From the NCBI RefSeq assembly GCF_900167345.1, contig NZ_FUXB01000016.1:1-64000 (forward strand): a stretch of DNA of 64,000 nt, read 5' to 3'. The first letter of the stretch is position 1. Every line of letters begins with the position of its first letter. The translations under genes and the position numbers were made by a program. Positions 1 through 8,537 of the stretch are shown here, piece after piece. The DNA is from Vibrio cincinnatiensis DSM 19608 (GTDB lineage: Bacteria; Pseudomonadota; Gammaproteobacteria; Enterobacterales; Vibrionaceae). The notes beneath the pieces are model-generated. The model searched no databases. It was given only the letters and a program-made list of their open reading frames with translations, and was not told the origin of the DNA.

Positions 1-90
1 GCTCTTGCAAACAAGCTCGGTCGGGTAGCATGGCACATCTTGGCGAAAAATAGTGAATACGATATTAATCAGGCATTTAAGCCTGTTTGA
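1..90 (+). CDS. IS110/IS1111-family transposase, C-terminal 29 residues (partial)
   Basis: Reading from base 1 gives an open frame that ends at TGA 88-90. It begins ALANKLGRVAWHILAKN, which resembles the conserved last helix of IS110-family transposases (Transposase_20 region, typically A-N-K-x-x-R-x-A-W-x-x-L). This family uses a DEDD catalytic domain with a C-terminal serine-bearing domain and has no DDE motif. Only the tail is visible, so activity cannot be judged. The family call rests on a short stretch and on the long non-coding DNA behind it. Confidence 0.6.
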   Translation, partial: ALANKLGRVAWHILAKNSEYDINQAFKPV

Positions 91-340
91 CTAAAAATAC
101 TAAGTTCTAAGGAGATATCCTCAAGAAGCAACTGAGTTTGCAATAGCTGATGAATAAACGGTGAACCATCCTTACTACACTCTGATAACGCAACGAGGTT
201 ATTGAAACCGAGGCTTTGAAAAGACAGTGAGGAGCGGATTACATCATGGCGCAGGTCACATAGTAGACCTAGAAAGACGTCGGATATATGTTAGCGACCG
301 TATCATTGAATCAGTCATTGCATCCTGAGGTGCGTCCATA
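91..340 (+). ncRNA. Candidate IS1111-type guide RNA region (seekRNA/bridge RNA) in the IS non-coding end
   Basis: Between the transposase stop and the estimated end of the element lie about 250 bases with no credible reading frame. Published work on IS110 and IS1111 elements shows that a structured guide RNA is encoded in the non-coding end, downstream of the transposase in the IS1111 group. The stretch includes short potential hairpins, for example ATAACGCAACGAGGTTAT around 184-201. I did not fold it, and exact RNA ends cannot be given. Presence of the RNA is inferred from position and family. Confidence 0.35.
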
Positions 341-350
341 TATGTTGCTA

Positions 351-560
351 TATTATGTTCTTGTTTTGAAATGTGTCTCTGGATGTTTCTATCGAATTGA
401 AACTTTATGCTTGTCTATAGGTTATTTTATAGAATATCTGAATAACACAATCTGCTATAGAAAGTCTCAGTAATAGACAAGGAAGAGAGATTTATAATTC
501 AAGGCCGTCAGGATAGCCATAACAAGGCCTACAGCAACAACATCTAATTAGGAGTTACTT
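351..560 (+). promoter_or_regulatory. Upstream region and ribosome binding site of the AbgT-family gene
   Basis: This AT-rich stretch separates the insertion-sequence end from the transporter gene. The only firm element is a ribosome binding site, GGAG at 551-554, six bases before the ATG at 561. No promoter could be assigned with confidence. The insertion sequence may have displaced or supplied the native promoter. Confidence 0.4.
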
Positions 561-2120
561 ATGAGTAACCAAGCCGTAAATTTATCGCCATCAGGTAAAT
601 CTAGCCGCATTGATGGTTTTTTGAACGTAATTGAACGGGTCGGAAATAAGATTCCCGATCCTGCTATTTTATTTTTCTGGGCTCTGATCATTGTCTGGAT
701 TTCTTCTGTTCTTCTCTCTCATGTCACCTTTGATTTGATCAACCCTAGAACGGGAGAAGCGTTGCAAGTGACCAACTTATTGACGGGAACGGCATTGGCC
801 AGTTTTTTGGCTAACATGGTCACAACGTTTACCAGTTTTGCTCCATTAGGGATTGTTCTTGTTGCAATGCTTGGGGTTGGGGTAGCTGATTCATCGGGTT
901 TCATTACCACTGGGTTAAAGAAAATGCTTAACTTTACCCCTTCTCGGCTCTTAACACCGATGCTGATTCTCGTAGCTATTGTCTCTCATACTGCCGCTGA
1001 TGCTGGGTATGTATTGGTTATTCCGCTTGGGGGAATAATTTTCCATGCTGCTGGGCGTCATCCTCTTGCGGGTATTGCTGCGGCTTTCGCTGGGGTGTCG
1101 GGGGGCTTTTCTGCTAACTTTATCCCCTCGGGAATTGATCCTCTTTTAGCGGGCTTTACTCAAACCTCAGCTCAAGTGTTGGATCAAACATACCAAGTTA
1201 ACCCTTTAGCCAATATTTTCTTTACTGGTCTATCTTCCATCATCATTGTTGCTATCGGTTGGTATGTTACCGAAAAAGTGATTGAACCTCGCCTAAATCA
1301 GATTCCTGTGGATGAAGATGCAGAAACGGCTCCTGATCTCGGCTCTTTTTCTGCGATAGAATCGAAAGCGTTTCGCTACGCAGGTGGAGCCATGTTACTG
1401 GGTATTGCACTATTGGTTGTGGCTCTCTGGCCAGAGACATCGGCATTACGTTCACCAGAAGGCGAACTTACGGCATTTTCAGCCCCGATTATGAAATCGA
1501 TTGTGCCACTGATCTTTGTACTCTTTATTATCCCTGGTATTGTTTATGGCCGAGTGACGGGAAATTTCCGTAATAGTAACGATGTCATCAAAGCGATGTC
1601 TTCGACCATGTCGACCATGGGAGCCTATATTGTAATGTCTTTCTTCTGTGCTCAGTTTTTGTCTGCATTTAGTCATTCAAATATAGGCACAATGCTGGCT
1701 TTGTATGGTGCAGAAGGGTTGAAAGCACTCAATTTACCGGGGCAAGCGACCATTGTTGGCATGATCTTATTAACGGCGATGGTTAACCTATTGGTGGGCT
1801 CTGCTTCAGCAAAATGGGCACTCATTGGCCCTATTTTGGTTCCTATGCTGATGGCGGTTGGCATTTCGCCTGAACTGTCTCAAGCGGCTTATCGTGTTGG
1901 AGACTCTGTCTCAAATATCATTTCTCCCCTTATGGTGTTCTTCCCTCTGGTCGTGGTTTATTGCCAGCGTTATGTAAAAGGGACGGGGATTGGTACGTTA
2001 GCCTCATTGATGATGCCGTATTCGATTGCGATGTTGATTGGCTGGACTATTTTCTTACTGGCTTATTGGGCATTAGGGATCCCACTAGGTATTCAAGCCC
2101 CTTATACCTATACCTTGTAG
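561..2120 (+). CDS. AbgT-family transporter (p-aminobenzoyl-glutamate / antimetabolite transporter)
   Basis: The 519-residue protein is highly hydrophobic, with about a dozen membrane segments, and carries AbgT-family signatures: an N-terminal G-N-K-I-P-D-P element near residue 29, the stretch VSHTAADAGYVLVIPLGG in the first half, and SASAKWALIGPILVPM in the second half. E. coli AbgT imports p-aminobenzoyl-glutamate, and Neisseria MtrF exports antimetabolites, so the direction of transport cannot be told from sequence. The length agrees with the family (about 500-520). The start is supported by GGAG six bases upstream. The gene stands alone, converging on the TRAP operon, with no peptidase gene (abgAB) beside it. 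Confidence 0.9.
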   Translation: MSNQAVNLSPSGKSSRIDGFLNVIERVGNKIPDPAILFFWALIIVWISSVLLSHVTFDLINPRTGEALQVTNLLTGTALASFLANMVTTFTSFAPLGIVLVAMLGVGVADSSGFITTGLKKMLNFTPSRLLTPMLILVAIVSHTAADAGYVLVIPLGGIIFHAAGRHPLAGIAAAFAGVSGGFSANFIPSGIDPLLAGFTQTSAQVLDQTYQVNPLANIFFTGLSSIIIVAIGWYVTEKVIEPRLNQIPVDEDAETAPDLGSFSAIESKAFRYAGGAMLLGIALLVVALWPETSALRSPEGELTAFSAPIMKSIVPLIFVLFIIPGIVYGRVTGNFRNSNDVIKAMSSTMSTMGAYIVMSFFCAQFLSAFSHSNIGTMLALYGAEGLKALNLPGQATIVGMILLTAMVNLLVGSASAKWALIGPILVPMLMAVGISPELSQAAYRVGDSVSNIISPLMVFFPLVVVYCQRYVKGTGIGTLASLMMPYSIAMLIGWTIFLLAYWALGIPLGIQAPYTYTL

Positions 2121-2137
2121 ATTACTTTTTTATGATT

Positions 2138-2170
2138 CCCTCAAGCCCAGACGCTGTGGGCTTGAGGGGG
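2138..2170. terminator. Strong hairpin between convergent genes (probable bidirectional terminator)
   Basis: A 12-base perfect inverted repeat (CCCTCAAGCCCA and its complement, loop of 7) sits between the converging transporter genes. Neither side has a good T-run directly after the stem, so it is not a textbook intrinsic terminator, but its placement and strength suit one. Confidence 0.55.
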
Positions 2171-2204
2171 TAGGTTTGAACAAGACAAGGTATGCAAAGC
2201 GCCG

Positions 2205-3500
2205 CTAAAGAATACTTGGTAGCCAAAGTGATAGTGCTGGGATAAAAATGAGCAACAGTAAACGTAGGATATCTGCGCACCAGAAGGGGGTGACGCCTTT
2301 AAATATGGTGCTAGTTTTAATATCTTTTACCACACTACTTAATACAAAAACGTTTAAGCCAACGGGGGGGGTAATTAAGCTAATCTCCGTGACGACCACG
2401 ACAACAATACCAAACCAAACAAGGTCGAGCCCTAAACTGGCCACTAATGGATAAAAGATAGGAACGGTTAATAGCAGCATGGATAAGCTTTCAAAAACCG
2501 TACCAAGTAGAATATAAATACCGATAATGGCTAGAATGATAAAAATGGGTTCCACATCCCAATCACCTAACCAGTTAACGAGTTCATTAGGTAGCCCTGC
2601 ACGGTTGACAAAATTGGAATAAATCAGTGCCCCAATAATAACGCCAAATAACATGGTTGAGGTACGAGCGGTATCGATCAAAATTTCTTTTAATACTGGT
2701 ATAGATAGGCTTCGTCGATATAAGGCAATCAGAAATGCTCCTCCCGCTCCTACTCCAGCGGCTTCTGTTGGGGTAAAAATACCAAGGTAAATACCTCCGA
2801 TTACCAGCAGAAATAATCCAACAACGCCTGTTACTGATTTTAGAGCCGTGATTTTCTCGTTAAATGGGACTTTTTCTCCTTTGGGGCCTTCACTCGGTTT
2901 TCGCCAAACGACATATTTAGTGGCTAATAAGTAAAAGAAAATGCCGAGGATACCGGGAATAAAGCCAGCAGCAAATAAATCCCGAATACTCTGTTCGGTT
3001 AACACTCCGTAGATAATGAGAATGACACTGGGTGGAATTAGTATCCCCAATGTACCGCCTGCGGCAATTGAGGCAGAGGCAAGTCCATCTGAATAACCGT
3101 AACTTCGCATGGCGGGCATGGCTACTTTAGCCATCGTTGCCGATGTTGCCAAGCTAGAACCGGAAATCGCAGAGAAACAACCACAAGCAGCTACTGTCGC
3201 CATGGCTAGCCCACCGCGATAGTGACCGAGGAAAGCATGGCAGACTCTGTAGAGTTCTTGTGACATACCAGCACGAGTAAGGAGATTTCCCATTAAAATA
3301 AACATAGGAATCACTGATAACCCGTAATCCTGTGCGGTATCAATCAATCGTTTGGCACTGACGGTTAAAGCCCCATTAAAATTCCAATCACCAAGAGCGG
3401 CATAGCCGATAAATCCCACCACACCCATTGCAAAAGCAATCGGCATTCTCAGCAGTATGAGTAGCATTAATACTGCAAATCCAATTAAGGCAATAGTCAT
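2205..3500 (-). CDS. dctM: TRAP transporter large permease subunit DctM
   Basis: This 431-residue membrane protein has about twelve hydrophobic segments and matches the DctM large permease of tripartite ATP-independent periplasmic transporters. Typical features are the N-terminal I-A-F-A-M-G segment, the G-N-L-L-T-R-A-G motif near residue 70, and repeated glycine- and proline-rich re-entrant segments such as GGTLGILIPPS. The family forms the sodium-coupled transmembrane channel together with DctQ. It is the last gene of a leftward three-gene operon, one base after dctQ. The substrate is not readable from this subunit, but the operon faces the phenylacetate cluster. Confidence 0.95.
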   Translation of the reverse strand: MTIALIGFAVLMLLILLRMPIAFAMGVVGFIGYAALGDWNFNGALTVSAKRLIDTAQDYGLSVIPMFILMGNLLTRAGMSQELYRVCHAFLGHYRGGLAMATVAACGCFSAISGSSLATSATMAKVAMPAMRSYGYSDGLASASIAAGGTLGILIPPSVILIIYGVLTEQSIRDLFAAGFIPGILGIFFYLLATKYVVWRKPSEGPKGEKVPFNEKITALKSVTGVVGLFLLVIGGIYLGIFTPTEAAGVGAGGAFLIALYRRSLSIPVLKEILIDTARTSTMLFGVIIGALIYSNFVNRAGLPNELVNWLGDWDVEPIFIILAIIGIYILLGTVFESLSMLLLTVPIFYPLVASLGLDLVWFGIVVVVVTEISLITPPVGLNVFVLSSVVKDIKTSTIFKGVTPFWCADILRLLLLIFIPALSLWLPSIL

Positions 3501-3501
3501 A

Positions 3502-4029
3502 TCAATCCCTTTGATTTATATATTCTTTGTTAAATATCCGTGTGATCGCTAAAACCAGCGAAGTGATGGCGGTTAGCCAGCAGGATACCGCTAAGAAGTA
3601 GGTAAAATAGTAGGTTGGAATTTCAAGATATTCGGTCATTTCGTTATATCTCAATGAACGATTGGCTAGATCCCATACTTTCACCCCGATAACGAAAAGG
3701 CTGATCGATACGGCGATATCAAAGCCGATGTCACTGAGGTTTTTTAGCTTTGTTGGAATAATATGGCTGGCTAAATCGACGCTGATGTGCTCTTTTCGCC
3801 AAGTGACTAATGGCATGGTTGAGAAAACAAGGGTTCCTAAAAGAATTTCTGTTAATTCTACGCTTCCGGTAATTGGGCGTTCAAACAAGTACCTGCCCAT
3901 CACATCAAAACAAGTTAAAAACATCATGGCCAACAAGATAAGACAAGCACACAGTTTTAATGCGTTATCTAAATAGTGGGCGGTGGTTTCCCAACTTTTA
4001 ATAAATAAGAGGAATGAGTTTTTCATCAC
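3502..4029 (-). CDS. dctQ: TRAP transporter small permease subunit DctQ
   Basis: This 175-residue protein has four predicted membrane helices and matches the small permease (DctQ) of TRAP transporters, which pairs with DctM. The conserved W-R-K-E-H-I motif after the second helix is present near residue 102 and is a family landmark. Six bases separate it from the end of dctP and one base from the start of dctM, so the three genes are surely co-transcribed. Length is normal for the family. Confidence 0.93.
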   Translation of the reverse strand: MMKNSFLLFIKSWETTAHYLDNALKLCACLILLAMMFLTCFDVMGRYLFERPITGSVELTEILLGTLVFSTMPLVTWRKEHISVDLASHIIPTKLKNLSDIGFDIAVSISLFVIGVKVWDLANRSLRYNEMTEYLEIPTYYFTYFLAVSCWLTAITSLVLAITRIFNKEYINQRD

Positions 4030-4035
4030 GGTATC

Positions 4036-5070
4036 CTAAAGTTCCATGGGTTCATAGTTGCTGACTATGTGACGAAATTCGGTTAGAGCGGCTTTCGCAT
4101 CGACTTTTCTGGACTTCACGGATTGAATCCATTGCTCATCTAGCCCTTGGATTAATTGGTTGAAGTAGGTAACTTCTTCACTGGAAAAATTGGAAACTTG
4201 ACTGCCTGAGGCAATGATATCAGCTTCTCCAATATCATCGGCTTTAGCCCAATATCGTCCGGCGAGAGCGGAGAGTTTATCTCCAGAAACGGCTCTGATG
4301 GCTTCTTGGTCCTCTTTCGATAGCTTGTCCATAAATTGGGGGCTAATAAAAATACCAAAAGATCCTAAATACAATCCTGTGGGTAATTTATAGCTATACG
4401 GCGCGACATCTTTGAAGCGAGCCGCTTTCATCATATCCATCTGCATGAAGAGTCCATCAGCGACACCTTGAGAGAGCATTTCATAGGCTTTCGTTGCTGG
4501 TGCGCTCACCCCTGACACTTCTAGTAACTTACCTACTTCTGTGGAGATCCCTCCACCTACTCGTATTTTTTTCCCTTTTAAATCTTTTAAAGAGTTGATC
4601 GGTTCCCGCATGTGCACTTGCCCCGGACCATGGACAAAGAACCCAACAATTTCCACGCCTTCATACTCAAAAGAGTTGGTAAAGTACTGTTTATGAACTC
4701 GCCAATGAGCAACGGATGCGGCTTCCCCCGTTGCCTGATTGCCCGGTAGTTCTGCAAGTTGTGATAAACGAAACCGCCCGGGAAGGTAGCCATGGAATGT
4801 CCATGCTGCATCAACGGCACCATCTTCGACTAGTTCAATCAGGCTCTTGGGGTGAGCGAGGTCGTATTCTAATTTGATGGTGACTCTACCTTCGGTTGCT
4901 GCTTCTATCCATTTTCCCCAAGTTGGTAATACATCACTATTCATGGTCTGCATGGGGCTTAACCAAGTAGCGATTTTTAATTCATGCTGGCTGGAGAAAG
5001 CGGGTTGTGTCAGAAATAAAGTTGAAGTGATAAGCCCTAAAGAGGCTTTTACTAAGTTCGATTTAAACAT
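4036..5070 (-). CDS. dctP: TRAP transporter periplasmic substrate-binding protein DctP
   Basis: The 344-residue protein begins with a cleavable signal peptide (hydrophobic core about residues 8-20, likely cleavage after the A-F-S-S region near 27) and continues as a DctP-type solute receptor. The conserved arginine that binds the substrate carboxylate in this family is visible as K-K-I-R-V at about residue 170. Proteins of this type capture organic acids in the periplasm and deliver them to DctQM. The gene is first in the operon. Its start lies 48 bases from a TGATAC-N27-GTATCA operator shared with paaZ, which suggests control by PaaX and an aromatic acid substrate such as phenylacetate. The substrate is inference. 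Confidence 0.93.
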   Translation of the reverse strand: MFKSNLVKASLGLITSTLFLTQPAFSSQHELKIATWLSPMQTMNSDVLPTWGKWIEAATEGRVTIKLEYDLAHPKSLIELVEDGAVDAAWTFHGYLPGRFRLSQLAELPGNQATGEAASVAHWRVHKQYFTNSFEYEGVEIVGFFVHGPGQVHMREPINSLKDLKGKKIRVGGGISTEVGKLLEVSGVSAPATKAYEMLSQGVADGLFMQMDMMKAARFKDVAPYSYKLPTGLYLGSFGIFISPQFMDKLSKEDQEAIRAVSGDKLSALAGRYWAKADDIGEADIIASGSQVSNFSSEEVTYFNQLIQGLDEQWIQSVKSRKVDAKAALTEFRHIVSNYEPMEL

Positions 5071-5118
5071 AATGCTTTTCCTTTATTTTATCGTTAACGA
5101 TATATACAGCTAATCAAT

Positions 5119-5157
5119 TGATACGTATTTTGTTTGTCATTTAAATTAAATGTATCA
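5119..5157. promoter_or_regulatory. Probable PaaX operator, TGATAC-N27-GTATCA (dctP/paaZ side)
   Basis: TGATAC at 5119-5124 and GTATCA at 5152-5157 form an inverted repeat with exactly 27 bases between the arms. E. coli PaaX is reported to bind an imperfect palindrome of the same build (TGATTC-N27-GAATCA). The site lies 48 bases upstream of dctP and about 180 bases upstream of paaZ, so it could control both directions. A further lone half-site GTATCA is at 5175-5180. Confidence 0.75.
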
Positions 5158-5182
5158 TTTAAAACTCCCATTGTGTATCATA

Positions 5183-5194
5183 ATTGTTAACAAT
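5183..5194. repeat. ATTGTTAACAAT palindrome (one of several GTTAAC-centred palindromes)
   Basis: A perfect 12-base palindrome lies between dctP and paaZ. Related GTTAAC-centred palindromes occur at 5089-5102 (14 bases, just upstream of dctP) and at 7446-7461 (16 bases, before paaA). A near match is at 17378-17389, before paaX. The recurrence at control regions of one regulon suggests an operator, but no cognate protein can be named. Confidence 0.4.
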
Positions 5195-5335
5195 GTGTTT
5201 GTTTTGTGAATTGAGTATTTTGTCAATTAGGTCAATTTACTTGGATTTACTCGTTAACCTCTTCTTTAATGGAACGTATCTGGTGGAGAAAGGGAGACGG
5301 TAGTGATGCTAAGAACGAAGAAGGAGTAAACAAAA

Positions 5336-7387
5336 ATGGAACAACTCACGAGTTATATCGCAGGGAATTGGTATTACGGCACAGGGGCTGCACGTACTAT
5401 CTCTAGTGCATTGATAGGAACACCGTTATACCAAGTGAATGCGGACGGGATAGACACAGCTTCTCTTCTGGAATACGGCCGAGAAAAAGGAACTAAAGCC
5501 TTATCCAGTATGACCTTTCTTGAACGAGCAAAGATGCTTAAAGACCTTGCTAAATATCTGCTGACGAGGAAAGAGGAGTTTTATCAACTTTCTCATCATT
5601 CAGGTGCAACTCGTATTGACTCATGGATCGATATCGAAGGGGGGATCAGTACGTTATTTAACTATTCAAGCTTGGCTAATAAAGAGTTACCGAATGATGT
5701 GATTTGGCCGGAAGATGAGCTGATCCCTCTCTCTAAAGAAGGGGGATTTGCTGCACGACATTTTCTGACAAGTAAAACGGGTATTGCGCTCCATATCAAT
5801 GCCTATAATTTCCCTTGTTGGGGAATGTTAGAGAAGCTTGCTCCCACTTGGTTGGCTGGGGTTGCAGCGATTATTAAACCCGCCACGGATACCGCTTATC
5901 TTACTCAGGCGATGGTCAAAGCAATGACGGAAAGCGGCTTATTACCTGAAGGTGCTATCCAGCTTATTTGTGGCTCGGTTGGGGATATGTTTGAACACTT
6001 GGATTATCAGGATGTGGTGACCTTTACTGGCTCGGCTGAAACAGGGCAGAGGTTAAAATTACATCACCAGATCACGAAAAAATCCATTCCTTTCACCATG
6101 GAAGCCGATTCCCTAAACTGTGCAATTCTTGGCTCTGATGTCACTCCAGAGATGCCGGAATTTAAGCTCTTCATCCGCGAAGTGGTACGAGAGATCACCA
6201 TCAAAGCGGGGCAAAAATGTACCGCTATTCGTAGAGCGATTGTCCCTGAGCATTTAATGAATGATGTCGCTGATGCCCTAGTTGCCAAACTGGCACAAGT
6301 CAAAGTGGGCGATCCTGCCAATAAAGAGGTCACAATGGGAGCGCTGGTTAGCCAATCCCAAGTGACAGATGTGAGAGAGAAAGTCGCCAGTTTACTCGCT
6401 TCATGTCAGTTGTTGACGGGGGGGAATGAGGCCAGCTTTACCATTATGGGGTCATCAGAAGGGGCTTATTATCCTCCCACACTGCTGCGTTGTGACCATC
6501 CTTTAGAGAGAGAAGACGTGCACTCAATCGAAGCCTTTGGACCGGTTTGTACACTTATGCCCTATCGAGATTTGAACGAGGCGATTTTGATCGCAAGGAA
6601 AGGTCAGGGCAGCTTGGTGGGCAGCCTTGTTACCGCTTCTGGTCAAGTTGCGGCTCAACTTGCTTTAGCTTTAGGTTCTTCTCATGGACGTTTGCATGTT
6701 TTAAATGAGGAATCAGCGAAAGAGTCTACGGGGCATGGTTCACCATTACCTATGTTGGTTCATGGCGGACCAGGTAGAGCGGGTGGCGGTGAAGAGATGG
6801 GAGGGCTACGCAGTGTGAAACACTATATGCAACGAACCGCCATTCAAGGTTCTCCTAGCATGTTAGCGAGTATTGGTCGGGAATGGGTGCGTGGTGCAGA
6901 AACCACCGGTGACCTTGTTCACCCCTTTAGAAAATATTTTGAAGATCTCTCGTTAGGAGAGCGATTAACGACAGCCAGACGGACGGTCACTGAAGCGGAT
7001 ATTGTTAACTTTGGCTGTTTAAGTGGCGATCATTTCTATGCCCATATGGACAAAATATCCGCTGCAGAATCCATCTTTGGTGAGCGTGTTGCACATGGAT
7101 ACTTTGTCATTTCTGCTGCGGCTGGTCTATTTGTTCAGGCCGCTCCAGGTCCGGTGATCGCCAACTATGGTATGGAAAATCTGCGCTTTATTGAGCCAGT
7201 AAAAATTGGCGATACCATTCAGGTTCATCTTACTTGTAAGAAGAAGATTAAAAAGCATCAACGTTCAGCCGAAGAGCAAGCACAAGGTGTGGTTGCTTGG
7301 GATGTGGATGTGAAAAACCAGCATGGAAAATCGGTGGCGCTATACACCATCATGACCTTAGTGGCGAGAAAACAGGGTGATTACTAA
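5336..7387 (+). CDS. paaZ: PaaZ, bifunctional oxepin-CoA hydrolase / 3-oxo-5,6-dehydrosuberyl-CoA semialdehyde dehydrogenase
   Basis: This 683-residue fusion has an N-terminal aldehyde dehydrogenase domain (about 1-520) and a C-terminal MaoC-type hydratase domain (about 540-680). The dehydrogenase nucleophile is Cys295 in G-Q-K-C-T, with the general base Glu256 in T-M-E-A-D. The hydratase pair Asp565 and His570 lies in S-G-D-H-F-Y-A-H. It opens the seven-membered oxepin-CoA ring and oxidises the resulting aldehyde in the phenylacetyl-CoA pathway. Length matches E. coli PaaZ (681). Unlike E. coli, where paaZ is divergent, here it lies on the same strand as paaA-K and has its own terminator, so it is probably a separate transcript. 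Confidence 0.97.
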   Translation: MEQLTSYIAGNWYYGTGAARTISSALIGTPLYQVNADGIDTASLLEYGREKGTKALSSMTFLERAKMLKDLAKYLLTRKEEFYQLSHHSGATRIDSWIDIEGGISTLFNYSSLANKELPNDVIWPEDELIPLSKEGGFAARHFLTSKTGIALHINAYNFPCWGMLEKLAPTWLAGVAAIIKPATDTAYLTQAMVKAMTESGLLPEGAIQLICGSVGDMFEHLDYQDVVTFTGSAETGQRLKLHHQITKKSIPFTMEADSLNCAILGSDVTPEMPEFKLFIREVVREITIKAGQKCTAIRRAIVPEHLMNDVADALVAKLAQVKVGDPANKEVTMGALVSQSQVTDVREKVASLLASCQLLTGGNEASFTIMGSSEGAYYPPTLLRCDHPLEREDVHSIEAFGPVCTLMPYRDLNEAILIARKGQGSLVGSLVTASGQVAAQLALALGSSHGRLHVLNEESAKESTGHGSPLPMLVHGGPGRAGGGEEMGGLRSVKHYMQRTAIQGSPSMLASIGREWVRGAETTGDLVHPFRKYFEDLSLGERLTTARRTVTEADIVNFGCLSGDHFYAHMDKISAAESIFGERVAHGYFVISAAAGLFVQAAPGPVIANYGMENLRFIEPVKIGDTIQVHLTCKKKIKKHQRSAEEQAQGVVAWDVDVKNQHGKSVALYTIMTLVARKQGDY

Positions 7388-7425
7388 GTCACAGTAAGGC
7401 TGACACCTCTTTATTTGATATTCAA

Positions 7426-7450
7426 CAGGACCTTCGGGTCCTGTTTTTTT
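7426..7450 (+). terminator. Intrinsic terminator of paaZ (UUCG tetraloop)
   Basis: CAGGACC at 7426-7432 pairs perfectly with GGTCCTG at 7437-7443 around a TTCG loop closed by C-G, the most stable tetraloop class, followed by seven T residues. This is a textbook rho-independent terminator and separates paaZ from the paaA operon. Confidence 0.9.
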
Positions 7451-7461
7451 GTTAACAAAAA
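7446..7461. repeat. TTTTTGTTAACAAAAA palindrome upstream of paaA
   Basis: A 16-base perfect palindrome overlaps the T-run of the paaZ terminator and lies about 100 bases before paaA. It shares the TTGTTAACAA core with the palindrome at 5183-5194. Part of its symmetry comes from the terminator T-run, which weakens it as an operator. Confidence 0.35.
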
Positions 7462-7511
7462 GGTTACTTGTTTGGTTTTTGTAAAATTGTTGTTGCATTA
7501 AGGATTACTTA

Positions 7512-7550
7512 TGATACATTTTGATCATCAATAATGAATATCTCGTATCA
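7512..7550. promoter_or_regulatory. Probable PaaX operator, TGATAC-N27-GTATCA (paaA side)
   Basis: TGATAC at 7512-7517 and GTATCA at 7545-7550 are again separated by exactly 27 bases, identical in arms and spacing to the site at 5119-5157. The right arm ends 14 bases before the paaA start codon, so a bound repressor would cover the promoter or early transcript. PaaX with phenylacetyl-CoA as inducer is the expected regulator. Confidence 0.8.
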
Positions 7551-7564
7551 CTATGGAGGCGGGT

Positions 7565-8494
7565 ATGTCTTTGGAAAACACAGTATTTGAAGAGAAGATC
7601 AAACAAGAAGTTGCGATTGAACCAAAAGATTGGATGCCAGAGGGGTACCGTAAAACGTTGGTTCGTCAGATAGGTCAGCACGCTCATTCAGAGGTCGTGG
7701 GAATGCTGCCTGAAGCCAATTGGCTGACACGCGCCCCCTCGCTACGTCGTAAAGCTGTGTTACTTGCCAAAATTCAAGATGAAGCAGGGCATGGTATGTA
7801 TTTATACAGTGCAGCCGAAACGCTAGGCGGTGATAGACATGAGCTGTATGGAAAAATGTTAAATGGGGAAATGAAATATTCGTCCATTTTTAACTATCCA
7901 ACGCTGAACTGGGCAGATGTTGGTGTTATCGGCTGGTTGGTCGATGGTGCCGCAATTGTGAATCAGGTTGCGTTATGTCGAACGTCGTATGGTCCTTATG
8001 CCAGAGCAATGGTACGAATTTGTAAAGAAGAGAGTTTCCATCAACGCCAAGGTTATGAAGCTTGCCGTGCCTTAGCTGATGGCAGTGAAGAACAAAAAGC
8101 TATGTTGCAAGATTCGATCAATCGCTGGTGGTGGCCTGCTCTTATGATGTTTGGTCCTAATGATAACGATTCTCCTAACTCTGCTAAGAGCATGGGTTGG
8201 AAAATTAAACGGGTCAGCAATGACGATTTACGCCAAAAATTTGTAGATAACACCGTTCATCAAGTTCATGCACTTGGCATGACGATTCCCGATCCAGACT
8301 TAAAGTGGAACGAAGAGACTGGGCATTATGAGTTTGGTGCCATCAATTGGTCAGAGTTTTATCAAGTGATTAATGGTCATGGAATCTGCAATCACGAGCG
8401 TCTGAAAGCAAAACAACAGGCTTGGGATGATGGTGCATGGGTCAGAGAAGCGGCTCTCGTTCATTCCCAAAAACAGATGGAAAATGCGGCATAA
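7565..8494 (+). CDS. paaA: PaaA, catalytic subunit of phenylacetyl-CoA 1,2-epoxidase
   Basis: PaaA carries the carboxylate-bridged di-iron site that inserts oxygen into the aromatic ring of phenylacetyl-CoA, working in the PaaABCE complex. The 309-residue protein equals E. coli PaaA in length and keeps the iron-ligand motifs Q-D-E-A-G-H (about residue 71-76) and E-E-S-F-H-Q (about 154-159). The start at 7565 is chosen over an in-frame ATG at 7553 because GGAGG at 7555-7559 is five bases before it. It heads the paaABCDEFGHIJK operon directly behind the PaaX-type operator. Confidence 0.97.
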   Translation: MSLENTVFEEKIKQEVAIEPKDWMPEGYRKTLVRQIGQHAHSEVVGMLPEANWLTRAPSLRRKAVLLAKIQDEAGHGMYLYSAAETLGGDRHELYGKMLNGEMKYSSIFNYPTLNWADVGVIGWLVDGAAIVNQVALCRTSYGPYARAMVRICKEESFHQRQGYEACRALADGSEEQKAMLQDSINRWWWPALMMFGPNDNDSPNSAKSMGWKIKRVSNDDLRQKFVDNTVHQVHALGMTIPDPDLKWNEETGHYEFGAINWSEFYQVINGHGICNHERLKAKQQAWDDGAWVREAALVHSQKQMENAA

Positions 8495-8537
8495 CATGAG
8501 TGCGCTGCACCGATTGACAAGGATAAGGAGAATCAAA

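Larger units (their letters stand above)
1..350 (+). mobile_element. Right-hand remnant of an IS110/IS1111-type insertion sequence (cut by window edge)
   Basis: The window opens inside a transposase C-terminus typical of the IS110 superfamily, followed by roughly 250 bases of non-coding sequence before ordinary intergenic DNA resumes. Long non-coding DNA downstream of the transposase is the hallmark of the IS1111 subgroup. The outer boundary is an estimate. The motif ATATATGTT occurs twice, near 284 and near 340, and the end is probably close to one of these. The left half of the element lies outside the window, so it cannot be said whether the copy is intact. Confidence 0.6.

Noticed and set aside
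288..473. Open reading frame of 61 codons after the IS transposase
   Set aside because: It spans the likely IS boundary, lacks a ribosome binding site and resembles nothing known.
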